A DNA stretch of 64,000 nucleotides from Parvibacillus sp035426385 (GCA_035426385.1 DAOLZQ010000001.1:115932-179931); one strand, 5' to 3'. Shown: positions 41,430-50,227, counted from the stretch's first letter. Notes: generated by a model not told the origin, from the letters alone. Numbers and translations are program-made.

Positions 41430-43073
41430 ATGAATCTATATTATAAGTATTTCTTTTTTCTTTGTGTTGCTTTTTTTACTGCTTGCAATGAAAAGGATGT
41501 TTCAGAACAGCCTGCGATAAGCGTTGTAAGGGGTTACATAGATGGAAGAGAATTTAATCTCGGCCAATCAATTTCGGCCATTTCCTTACAACCGGAAATA
41601 AGAATTGAATTCACAGAAGCGCTACAAGCTTCAACTATAACTGCAGATAATATCATGCTTGGCTCGAACGGTAATACTATTCCTTCTGCCATTTCAATTG
41701 GTGCTGATCAAAAAACGGTTATCGTCAAACCAACTGCTCCACTGTCCCATTGGAACTTGAATACTTTGTCATTCTCTAAATACATAAAATCTGCCAAAGG
41801 TGGTTCTTTCAGCGGTCTGGTAATTAATTTCTATACACCATTAGACACGACAGACAAGTTCCCCAAGTTAACTAAAGAAGAACTTATGGACAAGGTACAG
41901 AGACAGACTTTCAACTATTTCTGGGGAGGAGGTCATCCGGTAAGCGGCCTTGCACCTGAGCGAAATACGAGTCCAAATACAGTAACCATCGGTGGTTCGG
42001 GGTTTGGGGTAATGGCGATGATAGCCATGGCAGAGCGTGGATTTATCACCCGCCAGGCAGTCCTTGGCCGATTAGATACCATCACAGATTTCTTGCTAAA
42101 CAAGGCAGATCGATTTCATGGAATGTGGCCGCATTGGATCAATGGTACTACAGGAAAAGTAATTCCTTTCAGTACAAAGGATGATGGTGCAGATATAGTG
42201 GAATCTTCGTTTATGTTTCAGGCATTAATTGCGTTAAAATCTTACTTAAATACAGAAGATCCCCAAGAAAAAATCATCTCAGATCGCATCGATCGTCTTT
42301 GGTCAGAAGCTGACTGGACGTGGTTCACGCGGGGAGGTGAGCAGGTGCTTTATTGGCATTGGTCGCCCAATTATGGATGGGATATGAATCACCAGATCGT
42401 GGGATATAATGAGTGTCTGATTACATACGTACTGGCTGCTGCGTCACCCACCCATTCCATAACGGCTGAAACTTATAACCGTGGTTGGGCAAGGAATGGA
42501 GCAATGAAGAATGGAAAGATATTTTACAATTATATACTTCCCTTGGGTCCTGATAAAGGTGGACCGCTCTTCTTTTCACATTATTCTTTTCTAGGACTTG
42601 ACCCTACCAATTTAAAAGATCAATATGCTAATTATTGGGAACAAAATGTCAATCACACCATGATAAATAGAGCATATTGTATATCCAATCCACAGCAATA
42701 CTTTGGATATAGCAGTGACTTTTGGGGACTAACTGCAAGTGATGATTACAAGGGCTATCTGGCGCATGAGCCCAATAGAGATAATGGTACGGTCAGCCCT
42801 ACTGCAGCAGTAGCTTCCATTCCATACACACCGGAAGAAAGTATGCGGGTTATAGAGTTTATGTATTATAAGATCGGCGATAAAATGTGGGGTAAACAGG
42901 GTTTTTATGATGCCATAAATCCAAGTGTGGGAGTGGTAAGTAGAAGCTATCTGGCCATAGATCAGGGGCCACAGATCGTGATGATCGAAAACTATCGATC
43001 GCAATTACTTTGGAATCTCTTTATGTCAAATAAGGACGTAAAGAACGGTTTAAATAAATTGGGTTTTCAATAA
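41430..43073 (+). CDS. Glucoamylase-like lipoprotein (GH144-type, probable endo-beta-1,2-glucanase)
   Basis: 547 residues. The lipoprotein signal MNLYYKYFFFLCVAFFTAC gives C19. An Ig-like, Big_5-type domain (about 28-135, with PEIRIEFTEALQASTITADNI) precedes an (alpha/alpha)-type barrel. Its motifs include QRQTFNYFWGGGHPVSGLAPER, GGSGFGVMAMIAMAERGFI, FHGMWPHWINGTTG, DDGADIVESSFMFQALI, YGWDMNHQIVGYNECLITYVLA and FFSHYSFLGLDP. This is the glucoamylase-like family (Pfam PF10091) that contains the Chitinophaga endo-beta-1,2-glucanase founding GH144; other specificities exist in the broader family. The GH3 neighbour fits sophoro-oligosaccharide breakdown. The TAATG overlap couples it to the next gene. 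The catalytic acid was not assigned. Confidence 0.8.
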   Translation: MNLYYKYFFFLCVAFFTACNEKDVSEQPAISVVRGYIDGREFNLGQSISAISLQPEIRIEFTEALQASTITADNIMLGSNGNTIPSAISIGADQKTVIVKPTAPLSHWNLNTLSFSKYIKSAKGGSFSGLVINFYTPLDTTDKFPKLTKEELMDKVQRQTFNYFWGGGHPVSGLAPERNTSPNTVTIGGSGFGVMAMIAMAERGFITRQAVLGRLDTITDFLLNKADRFHGMWPHWINGTTGKVIPFSTKDDGADIVESSFMFQALIALKSYLNTEDPQEKIISDRIDRLWSEADWTWFTRGGEQVLYWHWSPNYGWDMNHQIVGYNECLITYVLAAASPTHSITAETYNRGWARNGAMKNGKIFYNYILPLGPDKGGPLFFSHYSFLGLDPTNLKDQYANYWEQNVNHTMINRAYCISNPQQYFGYSSDFWGLTASDDYKGYLAHEPNRDNGTVSPTAAVASIPYTPEESMRVIEFMYYKIGDKMWGKQGFYDAINPSVGVVSRSYLAIDQGPQIVMIENYRSQLLWNLFMSNKDVKNGLNKLGFQ

Positions 43074-44845
43074 TGAGAATGGTAAAATTTGGGTTTTTAA
43101 TTTGCCTGGCAGTTTTGATTAATAGACAAGCCTTTAGCCAACAGCGCTCTTATTGCAATCCAATAAACATTGACTACGGATATACACCTATTCCTGCCTT
43201 TGCTCAGTGGGGTAACCATCGCACTACCGCAGATCCCGTCATCGTAAATTATAAAGGAGATTATTTTCTCTTTTCGACCAACCAATGGGGCTACTGGTGG
43301 TCAGAAGATATGTTGAATTGGAAGTATGTCGCGCGAAAATTCCTTCGACCCTGGAATAAAGGGTACGATGAACTCTGTGCGCCAGCTGTGGGCATAATAG
43401 GCGACACTATGTTGGTATTTGGCTCGACTTACACCAGCAATTTCAGTATCTGGATGAGTACTGATCCAAAGAATAATGATTGGAGACCATTGGTTGATTC
43501 ATTTGATATAGGGGGTTGGGATCCGGACTTCTTTACTGATGACGATGGCAGACTGTATATGTATAATGGAAGCAGTAATACTTGGCCTCTGTATGGAATC
43601 GAATTAAACAGAAGGACCTTTCAGCCTATAGGTACCAGGAGGGAATTGATTTTATTGGATTCGGAGCGATATGGATGGCAGCGATTTGGAGAGCATATGG
43701 ATAATACTTTTTTAAAGCCATTTATCGAAGGAGCCCACATGACAAAACATAATGGCAAGTACTATTTACAATTTGGCGCCCCGGGAACAGAATTTAGCGG
43801 ATACGCAGACGGTGTGGCAGTAGGAGATTCACCACTGGGTTACTTCAAAATGCAGTCCGATCCACTGAGCTTTAAGCCTGGTGGATTTACAAAAGGTGCC
43901 GGGCACGGCTCGACATTTCAGGATACAAAAGGTGATTTTTGGCACGTCAGTACCAATATGATTTCCGTAAAAAACACCTTTGAGCGGCGGATAAGCATCT
44001 GGCCAGCAGGCTTTGATTCGGATGGTCAAATGTATTGCAATACAGCCTTTGGCGATTATCCACACTATTTGCCCGACCGGGGTGAATTAGGGAAGGCAAG
44101 GCCTGATTGGTCTTTATTGAGTTACAAAAAATCCATAAGGGCGTCGAGTACATATAAATCCTTTGCTGCTAATAATGCTGTGGATGAGAATATGAAGACC
44201 TATTGGTCAGCCGCATCTGGAGATAAGGGTGAATGGATAGAAATAGATTTGGGTGCATCTGAAAGTGTCAATGCAATTCAACTTAATTATGCAGATCAGG
44301 ATATTGCGGCTGATAGACTGGGAAAGGTGCAGGGTCAGTATCATCAATATAAAATCTACTCATCTATTGATGGAAAGAAATGGAATATACTTGTGGATAA
44401 GTCAACCAATAAGACCGATGTTCCTCATGATTATGTTGAACTTTCTACTTCTCAAATGGCGCGCTTCATCAAGCTTGAGAATATACATATGCCCACCGGA
44501 AAATTTGCACTTAGTGGGCTTCGCATCTTTGGCAGAGGCACAGGCAAGCCACCACCCATGGTGGATCAATTTTTAGTGCTCAGGACGCCAAATGATCCAC
44601 GCAGTGCTTATCTCAAATGGAAACCGGTCGATGAAGCTTATGCATATAATATCTATTATGGCACTGATGCGAACCACCTGACAACTTGTATCATGGTATA
44701 TGACCTCAATGAATATTGGCTAAAGACAATGGATCGGGATAAGGTCTATTATTTTTCGATAGAATCTATAAATGAAAATGGTGTCTCTGCTAGAAGTATA
44801 GCTCAGAAAGCGGGATTAGTGGCCATCGATGAAAATGTTAAATAA
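43073..44845 (+). CDS. GH43-like glycoside hydrolase with discoidin and fibronectin-type domains
   Basis: 590 residues with a signal peptide ending about QAFSQ (1-23). The five-bladed propeller domain (about 25-345) shows the GH43 triad: D54 in TTADPVIV (base), D150 in GGWDPDFFTDDDG (pKa modulator) and E219 in FIEGAHMTKHNGKYYLQFG (acid). A discoidin (F5/8 type C) domain lies at about 365-490 (NNAVDENMKTYWSAASGDKGEW, then IEIDLG). A fibronectin-like end follows (AYLKWKPVDEAYAYNIYYG). GH43 enzymes cleave arabinose-, xylose- or galactose-type linkages, so its substrate in an apparently glucan-directed locus is unclear. Start ATG overlaps the previous stop; a second ATG is at 43079. Confidence 0.78.
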   Translation: MRMVKFGFLICLAVLINRQAFSQQRSYCNPINIDYGYTPIPAFAQWGNHRTTADPVIVNYKGDYFLFSTNQWGYWWSEDMLNWKYVARKFLRPWNKGYDELCAPAVGIIGDTMLVFGSTYTSNFSIWMSTDPKNNDWRPLVDSFDIGGWDPDFFTDDDGRLYMYNGSSNTWPLYGIELNRRTFQPIGTRRELILLDSERYGWQRFGEHMDNTFLKPFIEGAHMTKHNGKYYLQFGAPGTEFSGYADGVAVGDSPLGYFKMQSDPLSFKPGGFTKGAGHGSTFQDTKGDFWHVSTNMISVKNTFERRISIWPAGFDSDGQMYCNTAFGDYPHYLPDRGELGKARPDWSLLSYKKSIRASSTYKSFAANNAVDENMKTYWSAASGDKGEWIEIDLGASESVNAIQLNYADQDIAADRLGKVQGQYHQYKIYSSIDGKKWNILVDKSTNKTDVPHDYVELSTSQMARFIKLENIHMPTGKFALSGLRIFGRGTGKPPPMVDQFLVLRTPNDPRSAYLKWKPVDEAYAYNIYYGTDANHLTTCIMVYDLNEYWLKTMDRDKVYYFSIESINENGVSARSIAQKAGLVAIDENVK

Positions 44846-44880
44846 TCGAAGTATTCTATAGATTATGCGTTTTGCCAATT

Positions 44881-44888
44881 TAACTTTG
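44881..44888 (+). promoter_or_regulatory. Possible -7 element before the GH3 gene
   Basis: TAACTTTG is an exact TAnnTTTG match 33 bp before the ATG at 44922, but without a -33 element at proper spacing. Confidence 0.3.
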
Positions 44889-44921
44889 AGCATCTTTAAT
44901 TTGTAATGTAAATTGACTACT

Positions 44922-47198
44922 ATGAAGAATTTTTCTATGTACCTGATGGTCCTTCTTGGATTCCTCAGTATATCACTAGCAGCTCAAAATAAAGTTGATA
45001 ATAGTTCGAATGCCTTTATCGATAAATTGATGAAGCAAATGACTTTGGAGGAAAAATTAGGCCAGCTTAATTTGCCAATAACAGGTGATATAGTGACGGG
45101 GGTAGGTCAAAATTCAGGAGTTACAGGCAATATTAAAGCAGGTAAGGTAGGTGCTATATTTGGACTTAGGACAGTAGCTAAAATCAAGGAATTACAACGA
45201 ATTGCGGTGGAACAAAGCCGTTTGAAAATTCCGTTGCTCTTTGGTCTGGATGTGATTCATGGGTATGTGACTGCATTTCCTATTCCACTCGCGCTGAGTT
45301 GTAGCTGGGATATGGACTTAATAGAGAAATCAGCTCGGATAGCAGCTATAGAAGCCAGTGCGGATGGTATTAATTGGACTTTCTCACCAATGGTCGATAT
45401 CTGTAGGGATCCCCGCTGGGGACGAATAGCTGAGGGTAGTGGTGAGGATCCATATCTTGGCGCTCAGATCGCCGCACGAATGGTAAAAGGATATCAGGGA
45501 AACTTGGAAAGTAACACTGAGATCATGGCTTGCGTCAAGCATTTTGCACTATATGGAGCAGCAGAGGGTGGACGTGATTATAATACGGTGGATATGAGTC
45601 GTATCAAAATGTTCAATGAATATTTTCCACCTTTCAAGGCAGCTGTAGATGCGGGAGTGGAAAGTGCCATGGCATCATTCAATGAAGTAGAAGGAATCCC
45701 TGCCACCGGAAGTAAGTTTTTGATGACAGATGTCCTTCGCACTATGTGGGGATTTAATGGGTTTGTAGTGTCTGATTACACCGGAATAAGCGAGATGATA
45801 GCCCATGGAATGGGAGACCTCGAGCAAGTATCTGCACTGGCATTGAATGCAGGTGTTGATATGGATATGGTGAGCGAAGGTTATGTAACAACTATCAAGA
45901 AGGCACTTAGAGATGGGCTCGTCAGTATGGAAGTTATTGACCGGGCATGCAGACGTATTCTTGAGGCAAAATACAAACTGGGTCTCTTTGCCAATCCGTA
46001 CAAATTTCTGGACGAATCTCGAGCCTCAAAGGAGATCTACACATCTGAAAACCGACAGTTTGCTAGAAAGTCCGCTGCGGAGAGTTGTGTGCTGCTTAAA
46101 AATTCAGAAAATATATTACCATTAAAACAACAGGGGACTATTGCAGTAATTGGGCCTCTTGGCGATAATAAAGAGAATATGGTGGGCACCTGGAGTGTTT
46201 CTGCCGATTTTTCAAAAGCAATCTCATTATTCACCGGCCTTTCAGAGGAAATGAAAGGCAAAGCCAATGTATTATATGCAAGGGGCTCTTGGTTTGACTA
46301 TGATAGCCTTTTCGAATTAAGAGCAGGTATGTTTGGTAAATCGGTAGCACGCGATGGCCGCTCGACCGAAGAATTATTGCAGGAAGCACTTGCTCTGGCT
46401 GCAAAGTCTGATGTCATTATAGCAGCCTTAGGTGAGTCTGCTGAAATGTCTGGTGAGAGTAGCAGTCGCACTGATTTGAACATTCCAAAGGCACAGCAGG
46501 ATTTACTCAAGGAATTGCTGAAAACTGGAAAGCCGGTAGTGCTGGTACTTTTTACCGGAAGGCCATTGACTTTGACCTGGGAAGATGTCAATGTCCCGGC
46601 TATATTAAATACGTGGTTTGGAGGAACTGAAGCGGGTAGGGGGATAGCAGATGTGTTGACCGGAAAAGTGAATCCTGGAGGAAAATTAACCAGTACTTTT
46701 CCTCAGAATGTCGGTCAGATACCTTTGTATTATGCACACAAGAATACAGGCAGGCCATTGATCTCTCCTTGGTTTCAGAAATTCCAAAGCAACTACCTCG
46801 ATGTAACTAATGAGCCATTGTATCCTTTCGGATATGGTTTGAGCTATACTACATTTAGCTATACCGATATGAAGATAAAGCCCGGTAAAACTCGTGGCAG
46901 TGTAGAAGTAAGTATCCTTCTCACCAATACAGGGAAAACATCGGGTGCCGAAGTGGTACAACTATATATCAGAGATCTGGTAGCCTCCATCACGCGTCCT
47001 GTAAAGGAGTTGAAGAAATTTTCCAAGATATACCTTCAGCCTGGTGAATCTAAAGTGGTTCAATTTGATATGACGCTGGATGATTTTAAGTTTTATAATA
47101 GTAAGTTAGAATTTTCAGCTGAACCAGGAGACTTTAAAATATTTGTGGGTGGAAATAGCCGGGATGTATTGAGTGGTGATTATAAGCTGGGCAAATAA
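44922..47198 (+). CDS. Glycoside hydrolase family 3 beta-glucosidase (BglX-like)
   Basis: 758 residues from the ATG at 44922 (a TTG at 44913 is less likely). The signal peptide is about 1-20. The GH3 N-terminal TIM barrel contains LLFGLDVIHGYVTAFPIPLA, SPMVDICRDPRWGRIAEGSGEDPYLG and KHFALYGAAEGGRDYN. The nucleophile is D285 in GFVVSDYTGISEM. The C-terminal sandwich has VLLKNSENILPLKQQG and GESAEMSGESSSRTD; the FnIII-like domain has EPLYPFGYGLSYTTFSYTDM. It is periplasmic or exported and releases glucose from beta-linked oligosaccharides; related enzymes act on beta-1,2-, beta-1,3- or beta-1,4-glucosides. It is the last gene of the PUL. Confidence 0.93.
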   Translation: MKNFSMYLMVLLGFLSISLAAQNKVDNSSNAFIDKLMKQMTLEEKLGQLNLPITGDIVTGVGQNSGVTGNIKAGKVGAIFGLRTVAKIKELQRIAVEQSRLKIPLLFGLDVIHGYVTAFPIPLALSCSWDMDLIEKSARIAAIEASADGINWTFSPMVDICRDPRWGRIAEGSGEDPYLGAQIAARMVKGYQGNLESNTEIMACVKHFALYGAAEGGRDYNTVDMSRIKMFNEYFPPFKAAVDAGVESAMASFNEVEGIPATGSKFLMTDVLRTMWGFNGFVVSDYTGISEMIAHGMGDLEQVSALALNAGVDMDMVSEGYVTTIKKALRDGLVSMEVIDRACRRILEAKYKLGLFANPYKFLDESRASKEIYTSENRQFARKSAAESCVLLKNSENILPLKQQGTIAVIGPLGDNKENMVGTWSVSADFSKAISLFTGLSEEMKGKANVLYARGSWFDYDSLFELRAGMFGKSVARDGRSTEELLQEALALAAKSDVIIAALGESAEMSGESSSRTDLNIPKAQQDLLKELLKTGKPVVLVLFTGRPLTLTWEDVNVPAILNTWFGGTEAGRGIADVLTGKVNPGGKLTSTFPQNVGQIPLYYAHKNTGRPLISPWFQKFQSNYLDVTNEPLYPFGYGLSYTTFSYTDMKIKPGKTRGSVEVSILLTNTGKTSGAEVVQLYIRDLVASITRPVKELKKFSKIYLQPGESKVVQFDMTLDDFKFYNSKLEFSAEPGDFKIFVGGNSRDVLSGDYKLGK

Positions 47199-47236
47199 GC
47201 AGTAAAGAATTTTTTAATATAATTATTTAAAGTTCA

Positions 47237-47254
47237 CAAAGATGTATATCTTTG
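47237..47254 (+). promoter_or_regulatory. rpmI promoter -7 element within a palindrome
   Basis: TATCTTTG (47247-47254) matches TAnnTTTG, 30 bp before the rpmI ATG. It forms the right half of an inverted repeat CAAAGAT-GTAT-ATCTTTG (47237-47254), which could be an operator or chance. Confidence 0.5.
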
Positions 47255-47284
47255 CACCCTTAATTAAAATCAGTTAAGCAGATT

Positions 47285-47482
47285 ATGCCAAAGGTAAAGA
47301 CACACTCCAGTGCCAAGAAACGTTTCAAAGTGACAGGCTCCGGTAAAATCAAAAGATTTCAGGCTTACACGTCGCACATGATGCGTAATAAAAGCAAGCG
47401 CGCTAAATTGGCGCTAAGGGACTCTACTACAGTAAGTAAGGCCGATGAAAGAAGAGTGAAAGTAATGCTCGGCTTAAAATAA
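47285..47482 (+). CDS. rpmI: 50S ribosomal protein L35
   Basis: 65 residues, the usual length. Begins MPKVKTHSSAKKRFKVTGSG, continues KIKRFQAYTSHMMRNKSKRAKLALRD, and ends VKVMLGLK, all diagnostic for L35. It is a basic component of the 50S subunit. It precedes rplT by 79 bp, as in the conserved infC-rpmI-rplT order, but here infC lies about 12 kb upstream beyond the PUL. Its own promoter-like -7 element lies directly upstream. Confidence 0.96.
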   Translation: MPKVKTHSSAKKRFKVTGSGKIKRFQAYTSHMMRNKSKRAKLALRDSTTVSKADERRVKVMLGLK

Positions 47483-47503
47483 GTAATCATTTTATTTAAC
47501 GAG

Positions 47504-47542
47504 GATACAGGCCAGAGTAAGATTATATCATTACCCTGTATC
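47504..47542 (+). promoter_or_regulatory. Hairpin between rpmI and rplT (possible L20 operator)
   Basis: GATACAGG (47504-47511) and CCTGTATC (47535-47542) form a perfect 8-bp stem. GTAA/TTAC (47517-47520, 47531-47534) extends it, with a one-sided 5-nt internal loop CCAGA. No T-run follows, so it is not a terminator. It begins 22 bp after the rpmI stop and ends 19 bp before the rplT ATG, a good place for translational control by L20, which is known to bind its own mRNA in other phyla. Confidence 0.5.
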
Positions 47543-47561
47543 GTACTAAAAATCAAACCAT

Positions 47562-47909
47562 ATGCCACGTTCAGTCAATTCAGTTGCTTCCAGGCAACGA
47601 AGAAAAAAAGTTCTTAAAGCCGCACGCGGTTATTTTGGAGCACGTTCAAAAGTCCACACAGTAGCTAAGAATGCCTTAGATAAAGGTATGATGTATGCTT
47701 TCAGAGACAGGAGAAACAAAAAGAGAGCCTTCAGAAGGTTGTGGATAGCACGTATCAATGCTGCTGTCAGACCCGAAGGTTTGAATTACTCCAATTTTAT
47801 CTATCAGATGAGTCAGAAAAATATCACTCTGAACAGAAAGACATTGGCCGACCTCGCGATGAATCATCCGGATGCCTTCAAAGCTGTGGTAAATAGCGTC
47901 AAAGGTTAA
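47562..47909 (+). CDS. rplT: 50S ribosomal protein L20
   Basis: 115 residues, the family length. It starts MPRSVNSVASRQRRKKVLKA with ARGYFGARSKVHTVAKNALD, AFRDRRNKKRAFRRLWIARI and a hydrophobic C-terminal half ending LADLAMNHPDAFKAVVNSVK. It binds 23S rRNA early in 50S assembly and, in other bacteria, represses its operon through mRNA binding. It is followed by an intrinsic terminator. Confidence 0.97.
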   Translation: MPRSVNSVASRQRRKKVLKAARGYFGARSKVHTVAKNALDKGMMYAFRDRRNKKRAFRRLWIARINAAVRPEGLNYSNFIYQMSQKNITLNRKTLADLAMNHPDAFKAVVNSVKG

Positions 47910-47930
47910 TTCACCCAATACAGATTTACT

Positions 47931-47957
47931 AAGCCGTTTTCGAACGGCTTTTTTTAT
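47931..47957 (+). terminator. Intrinsic terminator of rpmI-rplT
   Basis: Stem AAGCCGTT (47931-47938) and AACGGCTT (47943-47950) with loop TTCG, followed by T5. It overlaps the 3' end of the convergent aldehyde dehydrogenase gene by a few bases. Confidence 0.9.
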
Positions 47958-49393
47958 GCCATTTTCTGAGTAATACTTTTTGCTTCTGTAAAAAAGCGCA
48001 TTGCCTCCCATCCGCCTTCCCTGCCCACACCGGAACTCTTAACACCTCCAAAAGGAGTTCGTAAATCCCTTATCAGCCAACAATTGACCCAAACAATCCC
48101 CGCTTCTGATGCTTCAGACAGGCAGTGAATAGTGTTGGTATCTCTGGCCCAAATAGTAGTGGCGAGGCCATATTCTGTTGCATTGGCAAGTGTGATGGCT
48201 TCTTCCATGGTGTCAAACCTCTGTAGGGTAACAACTGGGCCGAAGATCTCTTCACAGTTGGTCAGACTATCCGGCCCCAATCCTTCTATAACAGTAGGTT
48301 TATAATAGTAGCCACCCATTCCCTGAGGATGTAGTATTTCACCCCCTGTGAGGATAATTCCTCCCTCAGAGCGTGCTCTGTTGACAGCATTGGATATTTT
48401 CTCCAGGTGACTCTGGGATACAATGGCTCCTTGTCTTATATTCGGATCATTCGGATTACCGACAGTGAGTGCTTCGACCAGCTGAACAAAATCTGTTTTG
48501 AACTTCTCATATATACCCGATTGGACCAGCAATCGACTAGTACATAAGCATATCTGTCCCTGATTGGTAAAGCTGGATCGTACAGTGTCCCGCAGCATCA
48601 GCTCGTAGTCACAGTCATTGCAGATGATAGCTGCATTTTTACCGCCCAGTTCGAGTGATAACTTTTTAAACATAGGTGCTACAGAGCGCGCGATATGCGC
48701 TCCCGTAGAAGTGCCCCCAGTGAATGAGATGGCTTTGATGTCCTTATGCATAATGATGGCATTTCCTGCTTTGGGACCGGTACCATGGATTATATTCAGC
48801 ACTCCATCAGGTAGGCCTGCTTGGGTAAAAATCTCTCCTAGCAGCGAAGCAGTTAGTGGAGTTACTTCTGATGGTTTGGCAATGACACAATTTCCGGCGG
48901 CAAGGGCAGGTGCTATCTTCCAGGTAAATAAATACAAAGGAAGATTCCAGGGAGAAATACATCCCACGATTCCCACCGGCACCCGGTGTATAGTCGAGTA
49001 GGTAGTGGGTGGGCTGAAGTAAGATTCAGAGGCAAAGTGCATCAGAGCGGTAGCAAAGAATTTAAAATTCTGTGCTGCTCTGGGAATATCCACTCTTCGG
49101 GATAACCAGAGTGGCTTTCCATTATCCATAGTTTCCGCTTCTGCCAATGCGTCTAATTGGTCTAAAATCAGAGTTGAGATCTTAAGTAGAATATCACACT
49201 TCTGTTCTAGTGGCACTGCAGCCCATTGCGCCTGTACTTTTTTTGCAGCTTCCACTGCCAGTTCTATATCCTGCGCATCTGAGTCCGGAATCTGTCCGTA
49301 CACAGTTCCTGTAGCCGGATTGTAATTGTCTAGAAATTTTTTATTTACAGGGTCAATATTTCTGCCACCTATATAATTTTGGATACTGATCAT
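47954..49393 (-). CDS. NAD(P)-dependent aldehyde dehydrogenase
   Basis: 479 residues, standard ALDH length. GCISPWNLPLYLFTWKIAPAL carries the N-terminal cofactor site, FTGGTSTGAHIA the nucleotide glycine motif, LELGGKNAAI the general-base E248, and NQGQICLCTSRLLV the catalytic C282 (with C284 nearby). The closing part has EEIFGPVVTLQRF and TPFGGVKSSGVGREGG. The closest-looking characterised members are 2-hydroxymuconic/2-aminomuconic semialdehyde dehydrogenases of aromatic or kynurenine catabolism, but no other genes of such a pathway are present here, so the substrate stays open. It is convergent with rplT and divergent from the DUF1223 gene. Confidence 0.9.
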   Translation of the reverse strand: MISIQNYIGGRNIDPVNKKFLDNYNPATGTVYGQIPDSDAQDIELAVEAAKKVQAQWAAVPLEQKCDILLKISTLILDQLDALAEAETMDNGKPLWLSRRVDIPRAAQNFKFFATALMHFASESYFSPPTTYSTIHRVPVGIVGCISPWNLPLYLFTWKIAPALAAGNCVIAKPSEVTPLTASLLGEIFTQAGLPDGVLNIIHGTGPKAGNAIIMHKDIKAISFTGGTSTGAHIARSVAPMFKKLSLELGGKNAAIICNDCDYELMLRDTVRSSFTNQGQICLCTSRLLVQSGIYEKFKTDFVQLVEALTVGNPNDPNIRQGAIVSQSHLEKISNAVNRARSEGGIILTGGEILHPQGMGGYYYKPTVIEGLGPDSLTNCEEIFGPVVTLQRFDTMEEAITLANATEYGLATTIWARDTNTIHCLSEASEAGIVWVNCWLIRDLRTPFGGVKSSGVGREGGWEAMRFFTEAKSITQKMA

Positions 49394-49483
49394 GAATATT
49401 GTTTAGGTTTCAAATTTATTGCTATTTATTGTTTTAGGGAATCACAAATCACTTTAATGAGTTATTTGTTTGAACATTACTGT

Positions 49484-50227
49484 ATGAACTATCTGATTTA
49501 CTTATTATTTATTTTTGCTCAGTCATGTCATTCGACTGTATCTCAGTCTACTGTGAAATCTGAGCCCATTCAAAGCTTGCAAGATACTGGAGTAGTTCTA
49601 TTAGAATTATTCACTTCTCAGGGCTGTTCTAGTTGCCCTGCCGCTGATGAAGTGTTGTCCCAATTAGCTGCGAAACATGGATCATATGAATGTTATATAC
49701 TGCTTGCCTGGCACGTTGACTACTGGGATCGCTTGGGCTGGAAGGATGTATTTAGCGATCCTTATAATAGTCTCCGACAGCGGGATTATGTAAATGTATT
49801 CGCTGCTTCAGGTGTTTATACGCCGCAGGTCTTCATCAATTCAAACGATGAGTACGTAGGTAGTGATGAGGCTAAAATTCTCAAATCAATTAAGAAGTTT
49901 GCCTCCAAATCCGATATTGAACTACTCCAATTGCATTTCTCAGATGGAAATATTCTGTTGCATAGCAAGAATTTGTCGGCTGAAGGAGACGACTTTCGAT
50001 TAATTCAAGTAGTCCCTGACTCTACGGTCGAAATCTTAAGAGGCGAGAATAAAGGCCGCACCGTTACTTATCACAACGTGGTCGAAAGACAATCGGTAGT
50101 CACTATGGCGGAAGGTAAGTGCAAGATTCCCACTGAATGGGGCGCTCAGACTGGACAAAACTATGTATTGCTGTGGGAAAATAAGAGGACGAAGAAAGTA
50201 AAGGGCTGTGGAAAAATCACGCTGTGA
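49484..50227 (+). CDS. DUF1223 family thioredoxin-fold protein
   Basis: 247 residues from the ATG at 49484 (an ATG at 49457 is also in frame; the long TTG frame overlaps the divergent gene's start). A hydrophobic N-terminus leads to FAQSC, possibly a lipobox. The DUF1223 core follows: VVLLELFTSQGCSSCPAADEVLSQLA with a CSSC redox-like motif, WHVDYWDRLGWKDVFSDPYNSLRQRDY, and VYTPQVFINSNDEYVGSD. The family has a thioredoxin-like fold and is exported; its substrate is unknown. It is convergent with the M23 peptidase gene with a 1-bp gap. Confidence 0.82.
   Translation: MNYLIYLLFIFAQSCHSTVSQSTVKSEPIQSLQDTGVVLLELFTSQGCSSCPAADEVLSQLAAKHGSYECYILLAWHVDYWDRLGWKDVFSDPYNSLRQRDYVNVFAASGVYTPQVFINSNDEYVGSDEAKILKSIKKFASKSDIELLQLHFSDGNILLHSKNLSAEGDDFRLIQVVPDSTVEILRGENKGRTVTYHNVVERQSVVTMAEGKCKIPTEWGAQTGQNYVLLWENKRTKKVKGCGKITL

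Noticed and set aside
48618..49001. 127-codon plus-strand frame inside the aldehyde dehydrogenase gene
   Set aside because: Antisense shadow of a conserved enzyme; no domain recognisable.
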